Positions 16,274 to 25,600 of a stretch of DNA of 39,146 nucleotides are shown piece after piece. The notes below the pieces were generated by a model that was not told the origin of the DNA, searched no databases, and worked only from the letters and a program-made list of their open reading frames with translations. The stretch is from assembly GCA_964539385.1 (NCBI GenBank), contig CAZIJC010000028.1:1-39146 (forward strand), written 5' to 3'. The position numbers and the translations under genes are program-made. Source of the DNA: JAUVZF01 sp964539385. GTDB taxonomy: Bacteria; Planctomycetota; Phycisphaerae; FEN-1346. Positions within the stretch are counted from its first letter, which is position 1; each line of letters opens with the position of its first letter.

Positions 16274-17563
16274 TTAGTTGCCGGTGGCCGCCTTGAGCAG
16301 TTGAGCCGCCTCCTGGCCCTGCGGCGTGTCGGGCCACTTCTTGGCAAGGTCTGAGAGGATCCGCCGCGCGTTCGTCATGCTGCCGCTCTTCAGGTAGTTC
16401 TTTGCCAGCGTGAGCCGGCGCGTCAGGTTCTGTTCGAGGATCTTGGCCTTCTTGTCATCGACGGGAGGCGCTGCCGACGCACCCGCCTTCGGCTGGTTCA
16501 GCGGTTGCGCCATGGCCCGGCCCATGGCTTCGCCGGTGTCCATATAGGTTTCAGCGTTGCCGCCGTAATGGCTGTTGGAGGCGCCGCCATGACAGAACGG
16601 ATTGGAATAGACAGAGGCCACATTGCCCTTGAACTCCGGATACTTGCCGCTTCTGCCGTCAACCGCGAGTTGGGCCTGGAGTATCTTTCCCTCATTCCCC
16701 CCGGCGTTCTTCTTGGTTTGGCCAAGGGTGGCACAGACGAACTTCGCGCTGGGAGCATTGAAGTCCTTGCGCAACTGCTTGATGAAGTGGACGAGATTCT
16801 GCTCGTAGCGGCCGGCATGTGCGGCATTGTAGCGATCCTTGTCGCCCTGCCAGAAGAAGAACCCCGCGACCTCGTACTTCTTCGCCCCGGGGTAATACTT
16901 GTCGAGTTCCGCAAGCACCGTCTTGGCACGGGCGACGTCGCCGTCGTACTGCATGCCGGCGTACCAGCCGATCTTCTTCGGCTCCGTGCCTTTTTCCCAT
17001 TTGGCCGGCGAATCCTTATAGCCCGCGTAGACCATGGTCTTGCCCTTCTCTTCGACCTCGTAGCGCTCGCTGCCCGGCGGGAGCAGGTCCCAACCGAGGC
17101 TGCGGTTGCCGGTGCAGCTTTTGAGGATCATTACGGGCGCATCCGTGACATGCCCCACATAGTGCCCGATTCCGTACTCCGGGCCGATGTTTCCCGTGAT
17201 GGTCATCCATTGGTTGAGGCACAGCCGCGTCGTTCGTGTGCCGGTTCCCGCGACACGCACATTGCGGACATCCTTCCGCTCGGTCCAATTGCCGGCGTCA
17301 TCCACAAGGTATGGGTATTTCTTTTTGGCTTTCACCGCATGCTCAAGGGTTCCTTCCCTGTCTCCGGCAACTTTACCAGCACCCAGCATGTTGGACTGGC
17401 CCAGCAGAATGTAAACCTGCACGGGTTTGCTCATGTCCGCCGGCTTGCCGTCCGGGTCGGGTAATTGGGCTGGAATCTCCAGAGCCGCGGCGGGTAGGAC
17501 GAGCAGCGCCATTGCCAGCGCGATGAGAGCCGATACGATTCCGATTCGGTTACTCCGGGTCAT
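16274..17563 (-). CDS. Secreted SASA-domain carbohydrate acetylesterase
   Basis: The product is 429 residues. A Sec signal peptide (residues 1-28) is nearly identical to that of the next gene upstream. The SGNH-type SASA domain (PF03629, CE6/sialate O-acetylesterase-like) starts at VYILLGQSNMLGAG with nucleophile Ser57. It continues with FFFWQGDKDRYN and ends around SHYGGNAETYM, where the His is probably catalytic. About 80 C-terminal residues form helices resembling one or two TPR units. Such enzymes remove acetyl groups from plant or algal polysaccharides or sialic acids. The start at 17563 follows AGGAG by eight bases. Its promoter/leader region overlaps the 3' end of the upstream gene. 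Confidence 0.82.
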   Translation of the reverse strand: MTRSNRIGIVSALIALAMALLVLPAAALEIPAQLPDPDGKPADMSKPVQVYILLGQSNMLGAGKVAGDREGTLEHAVKAKKKYPYLVDDAGNWTERKDVRNVRVAGTGTRTTRLCLNQWMTITGNIGPEYGIGHYVGHVTDAPVMILKSCTGNRSLGWDLLPPGSERYEVEEKGKTMVYAGYKDSPAKWEKGTEPKKIGWYAGMQYDGDVARAKTVLAELDKYYPGAKKYEVAGFFFWQGDKDRYNAAHAGRYEQNLVHFIKQLRKDFNAPSAKFVCATLGQTKKNAGGNEGKILQAQLAVDGRSGKYPEFKGNVASVYSNPFCHGGASNSHYGGNAETYMDTGEAMGRAMAQPLNQPKAGASAAPPVDDKKAKILEQNLTRRLTLAKNYLKSGSMTNARRILSDLAKKWPDTPQGQEAAQLLKAATGN

Positions 17564-17719
17564 GGCTTGTCTCCTGTTTTGAGCCTGTTGCACCCCCCCC
17601 CCCTGACCGACCGCCGACTCCCTTTGAGTTCGGCTTCAGGCTGGGCAGCATGATTGCCGGGGCGCGCCCCGGCCTACGGCTGTCAAGGGTGTACCGTAAT
17701 GCGAGACGTCGGGCCGGTC
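17484..17719 (-). repeat. Duplicated leader and signal-peptide segment, copy 1
   Basis: These 236 bases match 19061-19295 with about a dozen differences and one length change in a C-run. The segment covers the first 27 codons of the acetylesterase, its leader, the perfect palindrome CCGGGGCGCGCCCCGG, and the equivalent of a promoter whose -35 is degraded here (GCGACC instead of TTGACC). Confidence 0.8.
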
Positions 17720-19140
17720 GCGGCCGGTTCGACGCCCAGTTTCGTCGCCAGGTCGGCCTTCCACTCATCGCCGAGTTGCTGGACGGTTCGGCGGGTGAGT
17801 TCTTTCCACAGTGCCTCGTTGTACCGGCCCTCGCGGATGGCCGCGTTCACTTTCGGGACGACGTCCCGGCCGTACTTGCCGCAGACCCAATTCAGGAAGT
17901 TGGCGGAGACGCGGTAGCTGCCGTCGTACCGGGCGGCCGAGAGGCTCCGCCTCGTGATCTCCGCCCCGCGCGTCTGTGGTTCGTAGAGGAACCACCGGAT
18001 GTAGTCGGCGATGCCCTCGACGAGCCATCCCGGGGGAGGGGAGGCGCCCGGCTGCCGCCGCGCGCGGCCGTACTGCTGTACGACGTGCACGATCTCGTGC
18101 AGCACGGCACCTTTGGCCTCGCCCTTGAGGTTGCGGCGGAACCAGTCTGCCCCACACCGGATGGTCGTGCCTCCGGTTGCCGCCACTCCCCGCATGGTCT
18201 TGCTGAAGGCGATTCTGAGCCGCCGCGGGGCCTCGTAGCCCCGGCTGGGCAGCATCTCGACGAGTTTCGGATACCACTCCCGCACGAGCGGCACGAGTTC
18301 CTGGCGTGCCCACCCGGTCAGGTCGGGGGTTTGGGAGGTGTCGAGTGTGACCCGGTACTTGCCCCCCTGGATCTCGACGGTTTCCACCCCCTCGCCGGGG
18401 GCGGGGGCCTGCACGGGCTGGGGCGGGGGCCCCGCGCGGTCGAGGACGTCGATCTCGCTGAAGAACGTGTTGCCGAAGGGGTCCTCGGCCTCGGTGCGGG
18501 AGATGTCGAACAAGAGGTACCGGTACGTGCCCAGGCTGGCTGCTGAGCCCGAGACGCTGACGCCGTATTGCCCGCCGCCCTCGCCCGTCTTCGGGCGGGT
18601 GTCGACGGTTCCCACCAGGCGCCACCCGCAGGTCAGCGGGCTGGTCCCGCGCTTCGGCTGCGCACTGAAGCCCTCGGCCTTGCCGTCGGCGCCATAGAGC
18701 CGGTAGACCTGCGGCCCACGGGTGTTGGTGTGCCAGGAATAGGTGTTGACGCAGGCGATGTCGATGGCGCTGCCGAGGTCCACGACAAGGCGTCCGCCGT
18801 CGGTGCCGGCGCGGAAGAAGAAGTTTGCGGCTGGCACATCCTCGTCCGAAGGGATCCGGCCGTCGTGCAGGGCCGCCACGTCCGCGCCATTCGGGTCCCT
18901 TCGCCCCTCGACGATGCTGAACGTGGCCTTGGCCGCCGCATCGTTCCGGGCCGGCTGCGGCACGGTCTTGAACTTGAAGTCGGCCGCCGCGTCCTGGTTG
19001 CGGTTGTGCTCGGCCACGATGGTGATCTGGGCATGGGCGGCCATCGCGAACACAAGGACGGCCGCGGCGGGCGGGACGAGCAGCGCCATTGCCGGCGCGA
19101 TGAGAGCCGATACGATTCCGATCCGGTTACTCCGGGTCAT
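17683..19140 (-). CDS. Secreted basic-secretory-protein (BSP) type metallopeptidase
   Basis: The product is 485 residues with a Sec signal peptide ending near AAHA. The N-terminal half (about 45-235) resembles a discoidin-like beta sandwich (RLVVDLGSAIDIACVNTYSW, GTYRYLLFDISR). The C-terminal domain (about 265-470) matches the plant/bacterial BSP peptidase family (PF04450): LHEIVHVVQQYG supplies the zinc motif His348-Glu349-His352, and WLVEGIADYIRWF is the family's third-ligand helix. The last residues (TSRITVHP) and the stop lie inside the duplicated leader of the next gene, so the tail may be recent. The ribosome binding site is poor (GAAGA) compared with the sister copy's AGGAG. Confidence 0.8.
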   Translation of the reverse strand: MTRSNRIGIVSALIAPAMALLVPPAAAVLVFAMAAHAQITIVAEHNRNQDAAADFKFKTVPQPARNDAAAKATFSIVEGRRDPNGADVAALHDGRIPSDEDVPAANFFFRAGTDGGRLVVDLGSAIDIACVNTYSWHTNTRGPQVYRLYGADGKAEGFSAQPKRGTSPLTCGWRLVGTVDTRPKTGEGGGQYGVSVSGSAASLGTYRYLLFDISRTEAEDPFGNTFFSEIDVLDRAGPPPQPVQAPAPGEGVETVEIQGGKYRVTLDTSQTPDLTGWARQELVPLVREWYPKLVEMLPSRGYEAPRRLRIAFSKTMRGVAATGGTTIRCGADWFRRNLKGEAKGAVLHEIVHVVQQYGRARRQPGASPPPGWLVEGIADYIRWFLYEPQTRGAEITRRSLSAARYDGSYRVSANFLNWVCGKYGRDVVPKVNAAIREGRYNEALWKELTRRTVQQLGDEWKADLATKLGVEPAATGPTSRITVHP

Positions 19141-19295
19141 GCCTTGTCTTCGGTTTTGAGCCTGTTGCATGCCCCCCCCTGACCGACCGCCGACTCCCTT
19201 TGAGTTCGGCTTCAGGCCGGGCAGCATGATTGCCGGGGCGCGCCCCGGCCTCCGGCTGTCAAGGGTGTACCGTAATGCGAGACGTCGGGCCGGTC
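19061..19295 (-). repeat. Duplicated leader and signal-peptide segment, copy 2
   Basis: This is the counterpart of 17484-17719. It holds the signal peptide of the metallopeptidase, its leader with the same GC palindrome, and an intact promoter. Confidence 0.8.
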
Positions 19296-19297
19296 AA
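19269..19297 (-). promoter_or_regulatory. Promoter of the metallopeptidase within the repeated leader
   Basis: On the minus strand, TTGACC (19297-19292) and TACGGT (19274-19269) are 17 bases apart. The same spacing and a similar spacer sequence recur at 22385-22413 upstream of the esterase. Confidence 0.45.
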
Positions 19298-19386
19298 GAT
19301 GAATCAGCGGCGGCAGGCCGCCGCACTCCATAGGGGTTCCGGTGAAAGCGGAACCCTCGGCAGGCCGGTTGCATATTCATCGCTTC

Positions 19387-21105
19387 CTAGTCCCATATAG
19401 ACTTCAACTCGTGGACGCGCAGGAAGCGCGCCTTTACCTTGCCCTTGCCGCAGGATGCGCTCAGGGAGCGATTGTCATCCTTCGGGATGATACAGCGCGG
19501 GAGGTAAACGCGGCCATGGTTGCCGAACACCTCGATGGAAGTGCGGTCGAGCAGAATCCTGAGGCGGATGATGCCCTTCTCGGGTTTGAGCGGCGTCCGA
19601 ACACCGCCACAGGACAACGTCTGACTCCGGGCATGGTACACCACTTTTTCTCCGCGCAGGTCGAAGACGGTTTCCGTGTCGGCCGCTGGCTCGAACTCGA
19701 CTTCCACGTCGAACAGGTCTCCTTTGACTGCGGCCAGCGGATTCTCCCCTGCCTTGAGGGTCAGATCGGTCCATTGATGCGTCTTCGCGCGGAGCGTTTC
19801 GAGTTCCTTGACCGGATTCATGCGCAGTCGCGGTCCTTCCGGCGTTGAGTGAAGCGTCAACTCCACGGGGACCGTATACTGCTGGTTGAACGGCATGGCG
19901 GGATACTTGCCGCCGCGCATCCAGGTGATCTGTACGCGCCGGTCGTTCGGTGCGTTGTGCCAAGTCATGGTGGCATAGTAGTTCCCGCGGATAACCAATG
20001 ACGCGACACGGTCGGCCGTCACGGCCGGTTTGCCGGAGAGCGTGCAGAACACATGACCGTCAAACGTGCCCACGATGTAGCTGCCGTCAATCAGCACCAT
20101 GACCCATTTCTTGTTCTTTGGATCGCCGTCAACGGGCAGTTGAAAGAAATCGACACAACCACAGAGTTCATCGCCCCACTTGTCCTGTTCGACACGGCTC
20201 TCGAACTTCCAATTCTTCAGGTCCTCGGAACTGTAGAAGCCGACGCACCGGAGTTTTTTCCCATTCTTGTCCGTGAAGTGATCGTAGGTCGGGGCGATCC
20301 AGCGGCCGGCAGGCTTGTACCAGAACGGCCTGGGCGTGTCGATGCGCGCGCCGGGGTGAGTCAGGACCGGATTGCCCTCGTAATCGGTCATTGTATAGCC
20401 GCGATCGAGCGAATAGGCAAAGCAGAGCCCGCTCCTGGTGCGCAGATAGAACGCCACGAGCACGTCCTCTTTTCCGGTCTTGCGACCCAACTGGTTCTTG
20501 CGGTCGATAAACGCTGCACCCGAGAAACAATCGCCCGTTTTGGCATGCGGGAACAGCACCTTGGGCTGTTCCTTCCAGTGCACCATGTCCTTGCTGACCG
20601 CGTGCCCCCAGGTCATGTTTCCCCAGGGAAGTGCAACCGGATTGTGCTGGTAGTACATGTGGTACTCGCCCTTGTAATAAATCAGGCCGTTGGGATCGTT
20701 AATCCAGCCGCGCCGCGTGGTGAAATGGAATTGTGGACGATACTTCTCCTTGTAGAGGTTCTCGGCGCCCTTGATCGCGTCGTCCTGGCTGATCGTGTTC
20801 CAGTGCTTCGGCGCAGGGTTGATGTTGATGACCATCTTCTGTCCCTTGAACCGGGCGACGTCGAAGAAGGCCCACCAATCCGGTTTGTCTTCCGCCAGCG
20901 GGATGCCGAACTGCCCGAGCCATTTGCCGTCCACCGTGAGGGTCATCCTGCGTTTGGGCGCGCGGTTACCGACGGGGAAGTTCAGGTAGCGTTTTTCGAG
21001 CGTCATTTCCACGGCCGGCCTGGGCGCTTCGGCTGTCGGCAGGTCTTCCGCGGCCCAGGCGGCGGAACACGTCAAGAGCGCGGCAAGGCAAGCCATTCGA
21101 TTCAT
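19387..21105 (-). CDS. Secreted GH32-family protein (levanase/inulinase-like) with altered catalytic motifs
   Basis: The product is 572 residues with a Sec signal (ACLAALLTCSAAWA). The five-bladed propeller begins at FHFTTRRGWINDPNG with nucleophile Asp137, and MYYQHNPVALPWG and CFSGAAF follow. A C-terminal beta-sandwich (RILLDRTSIEVFGNHGR) completes the GH32 layout of beta-fructosidases. Two of the three catalytic motifs differ from the family: the RDP box reads D-T-P (Asp256-Pro258) and the E-C box reads G-C (Gly316-Cys317), with a Glu at 313. It may be a divergent hydrolase with relocated residues or a binding protein. The start at 21105 has GGAG six bases upstream. The frame is open to 21309 but without signal-like sequence. 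Confidence 0.85.
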   Translation of the reverse strand: MNRMACLAALLTCSAAWAAEDLPTAEAPRPAVEMTLEKRYLNFPVGNRAPKRRMTLTVDGKWLGQFGIPLAEDKPDWWAFFDVARFKGQKMVININPAPKHWNTISQDDAIKGAENLYKEKYRPQFHFTTRRGWINDPNGLIYYKGEYHMYYQHNPVALPWGNMTWGHAVSKDMVHWKEQPKVLFPHAKTGDCFSGAAFIDRKNQLGRKTGKEDVLVAFYLRTRSGLCFAYSLDRGYTMTDYEGNPVLTHPGARIDTPRPFWYKPAGRWIAPTYDHFTDKNGKKLRCVGFYSSEDLKNWKFESRVEQDKWGDELCGCVDFFQLPVDGDPKNKKWVMVLIDGSYIVGTFDGHVFCTLSGKPAVTADRVASLVIRGNYYATMTWHNAPNDRRVQITWMRGGKYPAMPFNQQYTVPVELTLHSTPEGPRLRMNPVKELETLRAKTHQWTDLTLKAGENPLAAVKGDLFDVEVEFEPAADTETVFDLRGEKVVYHARSQTLSCGGVRTPLKPEKGIIRLRILLDRTSIEVFGNHGRVYLPRCIIPKDDNRSLSASCGKGKVKARFLRVHELKSIWD

Positions 21106-21123
21106 CCGTATCTCCATGCGGTT

Positions 21124-21171
21124 CGGGCCGGGCAGTTCCGGGGAGGCAATGCCCAACTCGGCCAGGCCGCA
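21124..21171 (-). repeat. Repeated leader block upstream of the GH32-like gene
   Basis: This 48-base block matches 22304-22350 upstream of the esterase at most positions. It is followed by a shorter relative (TGATTGCCGGGGCATGCCCC, 21182-21201) of the GC palindrome found in the leaders at 17650 and 19228. The leaders of these minus-strand genes are therefore built from shared pieces. Confidence 0.6.
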
Positions 21172-21376
21172 GGCCCTCAGCATGATTGCCGGGGCATGCC
21201 CCAGCCTACAACAACGACGAACGCTGAACAAGGAACATAGAACAGCCACAGGCCGCAGGCTGCAAGGTGCAAGAGGGTAGTTGGATCGGTGGCGTGTCGC
21301 TTGAAGCATGGGGGTTGAGGCCCGGCACGAGAACGGCGCCGCGTCGTAGACGGTTGGTCGTGGAGACGGGTCCGTC

Positions 21377-22141
21377 TTACGGGCCCAAGACCCATTCGAT
21401 GAGCCCGGGAGTCGTCAGTGCCCGGTCCCAGGCGTTGTGCCCGCCCGACTTGTATTCGGTGTAGCGGATGCGGCGACCGGCCGTCTGCGCCAGTGCCTCG
21501 AACATCTTACGGGAACCGCTGACGGGCACGATGCGGTCATCCGCCGAGTGGAAGATCCAGATCTTCAGGTTCTTGATGCGCGCTGCCTGCGACGGGTCGC
21601 CACCCCCGCAAATCGGAATCGCGGAGGCAAAACGCTTCGGGTACCGCGCGATGACGTCCCACACCCCGTAGCCACCCATCGACGCGCCGACGACGTGGAC
21701 CCGCTTCGGATCAACCGGGTGCGCCGCGGTCACCTTATCCAGCAGTTCCATGAGGGCGGCGACCGAGGGCGACGGTTTCTCGGGCAGGGTGTGGGCTCCC
21801 GTGCCCGCCCCGCGGGGCGAGACCCAGTTCTGCCCCTTCACCGCAACCGGCCTCAGGACAAAGCACGGATGCTTCGCCTGGTGCTGGTCCTTGTAGAACG
21901 CGCCGGTGGGCATGTTCGGCCCACCTTTGCCGTTCGATTTCAGGCCCCCGTGCAGCCAGATGACCAGGGGATAACGTTTGCCTTTGTCAGGCGCCTCGGG
22001 ACGGAAGAGGTAGTAGTGGATCGTCTGGCCGGCGACTGCCGTGAACGGGAGGCGTTCGGTCCAGGCCCCCTGCACGTCCGGGCACGGGACCAGGAAAGCG
22101 ACGGCCGCGACCGCGCAGAACAGGAATCGACGACTCGGCAT
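21377..22141 (-). CDS. Secreted alpha/beta-hydrolase esterase (CE1/peptidase-like)
   Basis: The product is 254 residues with a Sec signal (FLFCAVAAVAFLVPCPDVQG). VIWLHGGLKS supplies the oxyanion loop, GASMGGYG holds nucleophile Ser154, HSADDRIVP carries the acid (Asp201 or 202), and SGGHNAWD gives His235, a complete triad. The architecture matches short secreted esterases annotated as phospholipase/carboxylesterase or feruloyl/acetyl-xylan esterases. AGGAG lies seven bases before the ATG at 22141. It is the most upstream of four minus-strand genes for exported enzymes and could remove ester decorations that block the others. The substrate is not determinable. Confidence 0.82.
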   Translation of the reverse strand: MPSRRFLFCAVAAVAFLVPCPDVQGAWTERLPFTAVAGQTIHYYLFRPEAPDKGKRYPLVIWLHGGLKSNGKGGPNMPTGAFYKDQHQAKHPCFVLRPVAVKGQNWVSPRGAGTGAHTLPEKPSPSVAALMELLDKVTAAHPVDPKRVHVVGASMGGYGVWDVIARYPKRFASAIPICGGGDPSQAARIKNLKIWIFHSADDRIVPVSGSRKMFEALAQTAGRRIRYTEYKSGGHNAWDRALTTPGLIEWVLGP

Positions 22142-22641
22142 GCACCTCTCCTTCCGGACTGGGTGTCTGGCACGGCAACGCCGCTTCCTGCGCGGCCCAA
22201 GGGCGCGGTGCTCAGGACCGGGCGCCGCGCGCCACCGATGAGAACCCACTGCCTGGGCAGTTCCGGGTGACAGAGGTCTTATCTCCCTTCGCCCTTCGGC
22301 TTTCGGCCCGGCAGTTCCGGGGAGACAATGCCCAAGTCGGCCAGGCCGCCTGCTCACAGATTGTTCCCTTCCCGTCATGGCCGTACGGTAATGCGAGATG
22401 TGATGTCCGTCAAGGTGAATGACCTGCGGCAGCGCCGGGGGGTGTATCCGGGCCGTGGCACATGGCGGTTGGGTCTGGGCCGCGGTGGGCAAGATTGCCC
22501 ACCGCGCGAAGCGGGGGGATTCCTTGCCGGAATCTGCGAGACTGTGCGCGGGGTAGTGTGTTTAGGGGGGCATGACGGCGCCTCGCCGGGGGGGGAGTGC
22601 GCCGGCGCACGGTCCGTTGGTTTATCTAGAGGACCTCCGAG
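22142..22641. other. Divergent intergenic region with repeated leader block and hairpin
   Basis: This 500-base gap divides the exported-enzyme genes from the TPR-ExbBD operon. It holds a copy (22304-22350) of the leader block at 21124-21171 and a promoter-like site (22385-22413, minus strand). A perfect 11-bp hairpin with a four-base loop (CGCGGTGGGCA at 22481-22491, its complement at 22496-22506) follows. The last 100 bases are G-rich and hold no clear promoter for the TPR gene. Confidence 0.5.
22385..22413 (-). promoter_or_regulatory. Promoter-like site sharing the repeated leader
   Basis: On the minus strand, TTGACG (22413-22408) and TACCGT (22390-22385) have a 17-base spacer. Hexamers and spacer resemble 19269-19297. 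It lies about 240 bases upstream of the esterase start, which it may serve. Confidence 0.35.
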
Positions 22642-25600
22642 TTGAACGGCACAAGGTGGGTGATTGCAGCGTTGATCTTGCTGGCGGCGGCGGTCCATGT
22701 GTGCGCAGGCGCCGAGGGGTCCGACCCGGCGCTCGACAAGTACTACAACGCCAACGCCTTGTGCCGTCGTGGTCTGTATCCGCTGGCGATCAAGGACTTC
22801 GAGGCGTTTCTGTCGGCCCATCCGAAGCACGCGAAAGTGCCCCTGGCGCAGTGGGGCCTGGCGATCTGCTATTACAGTTCCGGCGAGATGGGCAAGGCCG
22901 CCGCACTGTTCGAAAAACTCGTGGGCAACCCGCACGTCGCCGACCAGGAGCAGTTGCACAACCTGTGGGGTTCCAGCCTGGTGGGCCTCGGCAAGCAGGC
23001 CGAGGCCGTCAAGGTGTTCGAGTGGACCGTGAAGCACGCCAAGACGCCCGCCCGAAAGGCCGACGCCCTGGCGGGGCTGACCCAGGCGCACTCGCTGCTG
23101 AAGGACTGGGCGGCCGCCGTCCGCGCGAGCGACGCACTCATCAAACTGGCCCCGGCCTCGCCGCATGCCGACCTCGCCCGGTACCAGGGTGGCGTGGCGC
23201 GTCTGAACCTCGAGCAGCCCGCCGATGCCGCGCGGGTCTTCCAGGGGCTTATCGGCGCCGCCAAGGACGCCGAACTCGTTCACCAGAGCGTCTATCGGGC
23301 GGCCGAATGTTTTGTGAAACTCAAGAAGCCGGCCGAGGCGATCAAGATGTACGAGACGGCCGCAACCACCAAGACGGGCGAGTACAGCGAAGCGGCGTAT
23401 TTCAACCTCGGCCTGCTCCAGTTCGAGACGGGCGATTACCCCGCCGCCATCACCACGCTGAAGGCTTTCCCGAAAAAGTACCCCGACTCGGCCCTGGCGG
23501 ACGACGTGAGCCTGTTTCTCGGGCGGTCGTACCTGGAGTCGAAGAAGTACCGGGAGGCGATCTCGATCTTCGAGGGCATCCTGAGCGGCCTGAAAGGCCC
23601 GGAACTGAAAGGGCGAAAGAAACCGAAGCGGCCCCCGGGCAGCCCGCTGGTGGTCGGCGACAGTTCGGCGGCGGCCCAGGCCACCCTGTGGCTCATCCGC
23701 ACCTATGCCCGACAGGGCAAGCACAAGACCGTCCGGGAGTTGCTTGCCCCGGTCGTCCGGAACTATCGCAACGATGCGGCCGCGGCGGAACTGTACTACG
23801 AACTGGCGACCGCCGACATGCAGAGCGGCCAGTTCGCTTCGGCCGCCAAGAACTTCGTCGAGAGCGCGAAGGGCAAGCCCCCGCTGCCGAGCGAATCGCT
23901 GCGCCTGCGGGCGTTCTGCATGTTCCGGGACGGCAAATGGCGCGACAGCCTGCCGCTGTGCGACTCGTTCTTGGAGAAGTTTCCCGACAACCCCCACAAG
24001 GCGGAGGTCCTGTTCCTCAAGGGCGAGAACCTGATGGCGATGGTGCGCATGGCCGATGCCATCGGCGCGTTCGAGGCGGCGTTGGCGGCGGGTCCGGATG
24101 AGGCGAAGGTCAAGCAGTCGCATCTGCGAATCGCCCAGGCCTACTACCATCAGAAAAAGTGGGCCGAGTGCGTCGAGAGCCTGGGGCCGCTTCTGGCGGC
24201 CGATCCGCCTTCGGTGCCCGACCCCCTGGGCAAAAAGCCTCGCAAAGCGCCCAAGAAGAAGCCCTCCGCGCCCGAAGACAGGCTCTACGCCCAGGTGTGG
24301 TTCCTGGCCGGCGACTGCTATTTCCGCCTCCAGCAGTGGCCCAAGGCCATCGAGGCCCTCGCAACGTTTCTCGACCGGCATCCGGGCGAGGCCAACGCCG
24401 AGCAGGCACGGTACAACCTTGCCCTGGCCTATCAGAAGGCCGAGAAACCGGCCGAGGCCATCGCGACGCTGAAACCGTTTCTGCAGGGTGGCAAGAGGCC
24501 CGACGCCGCGGCCGAGACGCTTCGCATCCGCGCCCTCGTGGACCTGGGCCGCCTCCAGTACGAAACCGGCGACTATCAGCAGGCCGAGGCAACGCTCAAA
24601 CGCGCCGGCGACCATCCCGACGCCGTCTACTACCTGGGGTGGGTGGCCATGAAACGCAAGAACCCCAGTGCGGCCGTCCAGCACTTCGGCGCCATGACGC
24701 AGCGCGGTGATACCCCGCTTGCGACCGATGCGGCCCTGCAGCGGGCGGTTCTGGAGTATCGGTCGGGCCACTATGTCGAGGCGGAAGCCACCCTCACGGC
24801 GCTGGCAAAGAAGTTCCCGCGAAACGCCAAGACCGCCGACCGCATCGACACCGTCTTCTACCTCGGTCTGTGCCGCGCGCGACAGAAGAACTACCCCAAG
24901 GCCATCGAGAACTTTAGCGACGTCGCGCGCCGCTCCGGCGAGAACCCTCGCGTCCCGGAGGCGATGTACTGGCAGGCGTGGTGCGAGAAGCAGCGCGGCA
25001 ACGCGCGCCAGGCCGAGTCGCTCTACACGGCGTTCCTGTCGAAGTATCCGGCCGGCAAACTGGCGCCCGACGTGACGCTGGAACTGGCGGAACTGCGGTT
25101 CGCCCAGTACCGTGAGCGCGCGAGGCTTGCCAAGACCAAGGGCGGTCGCCGCGAGGCCGCCCCGGACTACGCCGCCATCGTCGCGACGCTGCGTCCGCTG
25201 TTGGCCGAAGACGGCAAGACGCCGGCCACCGGCGAACTGCGCAACCGCGTGCTGTACCTGCTGGGCTGGTGCCTGTTCGAGCAGGGCGAGATGGGGCCGT
25301 CCGCCCGGTCGTTCGAGACGCTGATCGCGGCCGAGGAAGAGGCGACGAAGGCCGACCGAAACCACCGGATGAGCAACCTGCTGCCGTCGGCATGTTTCCA
25401 GGCGGGCGAGGCCCGCAGGCGGATGCAGGAGTTCGGCCCGGCGAAAGAACTGTTCGAGAAGGCCGCACGGCTTCGGGGCACCGCACGCCAGGCCGATCAG
25501 GACGACATGCTCCTGAGGCTGGCCCAACTTCAGGCCATCAACGGCCAGTGGCGCGAGAGTGTGCAATCGGCACAGACGTTGCTGAAATCGTTTCCCGACA

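Noticed and set aside
22481..22506. Hairpin as an intrinsic terminator
   Set aside because: It is far from any gene end (about 340 bases upstream of the esterase start) and has no T-run. It is more likely a dispersed palindrome.
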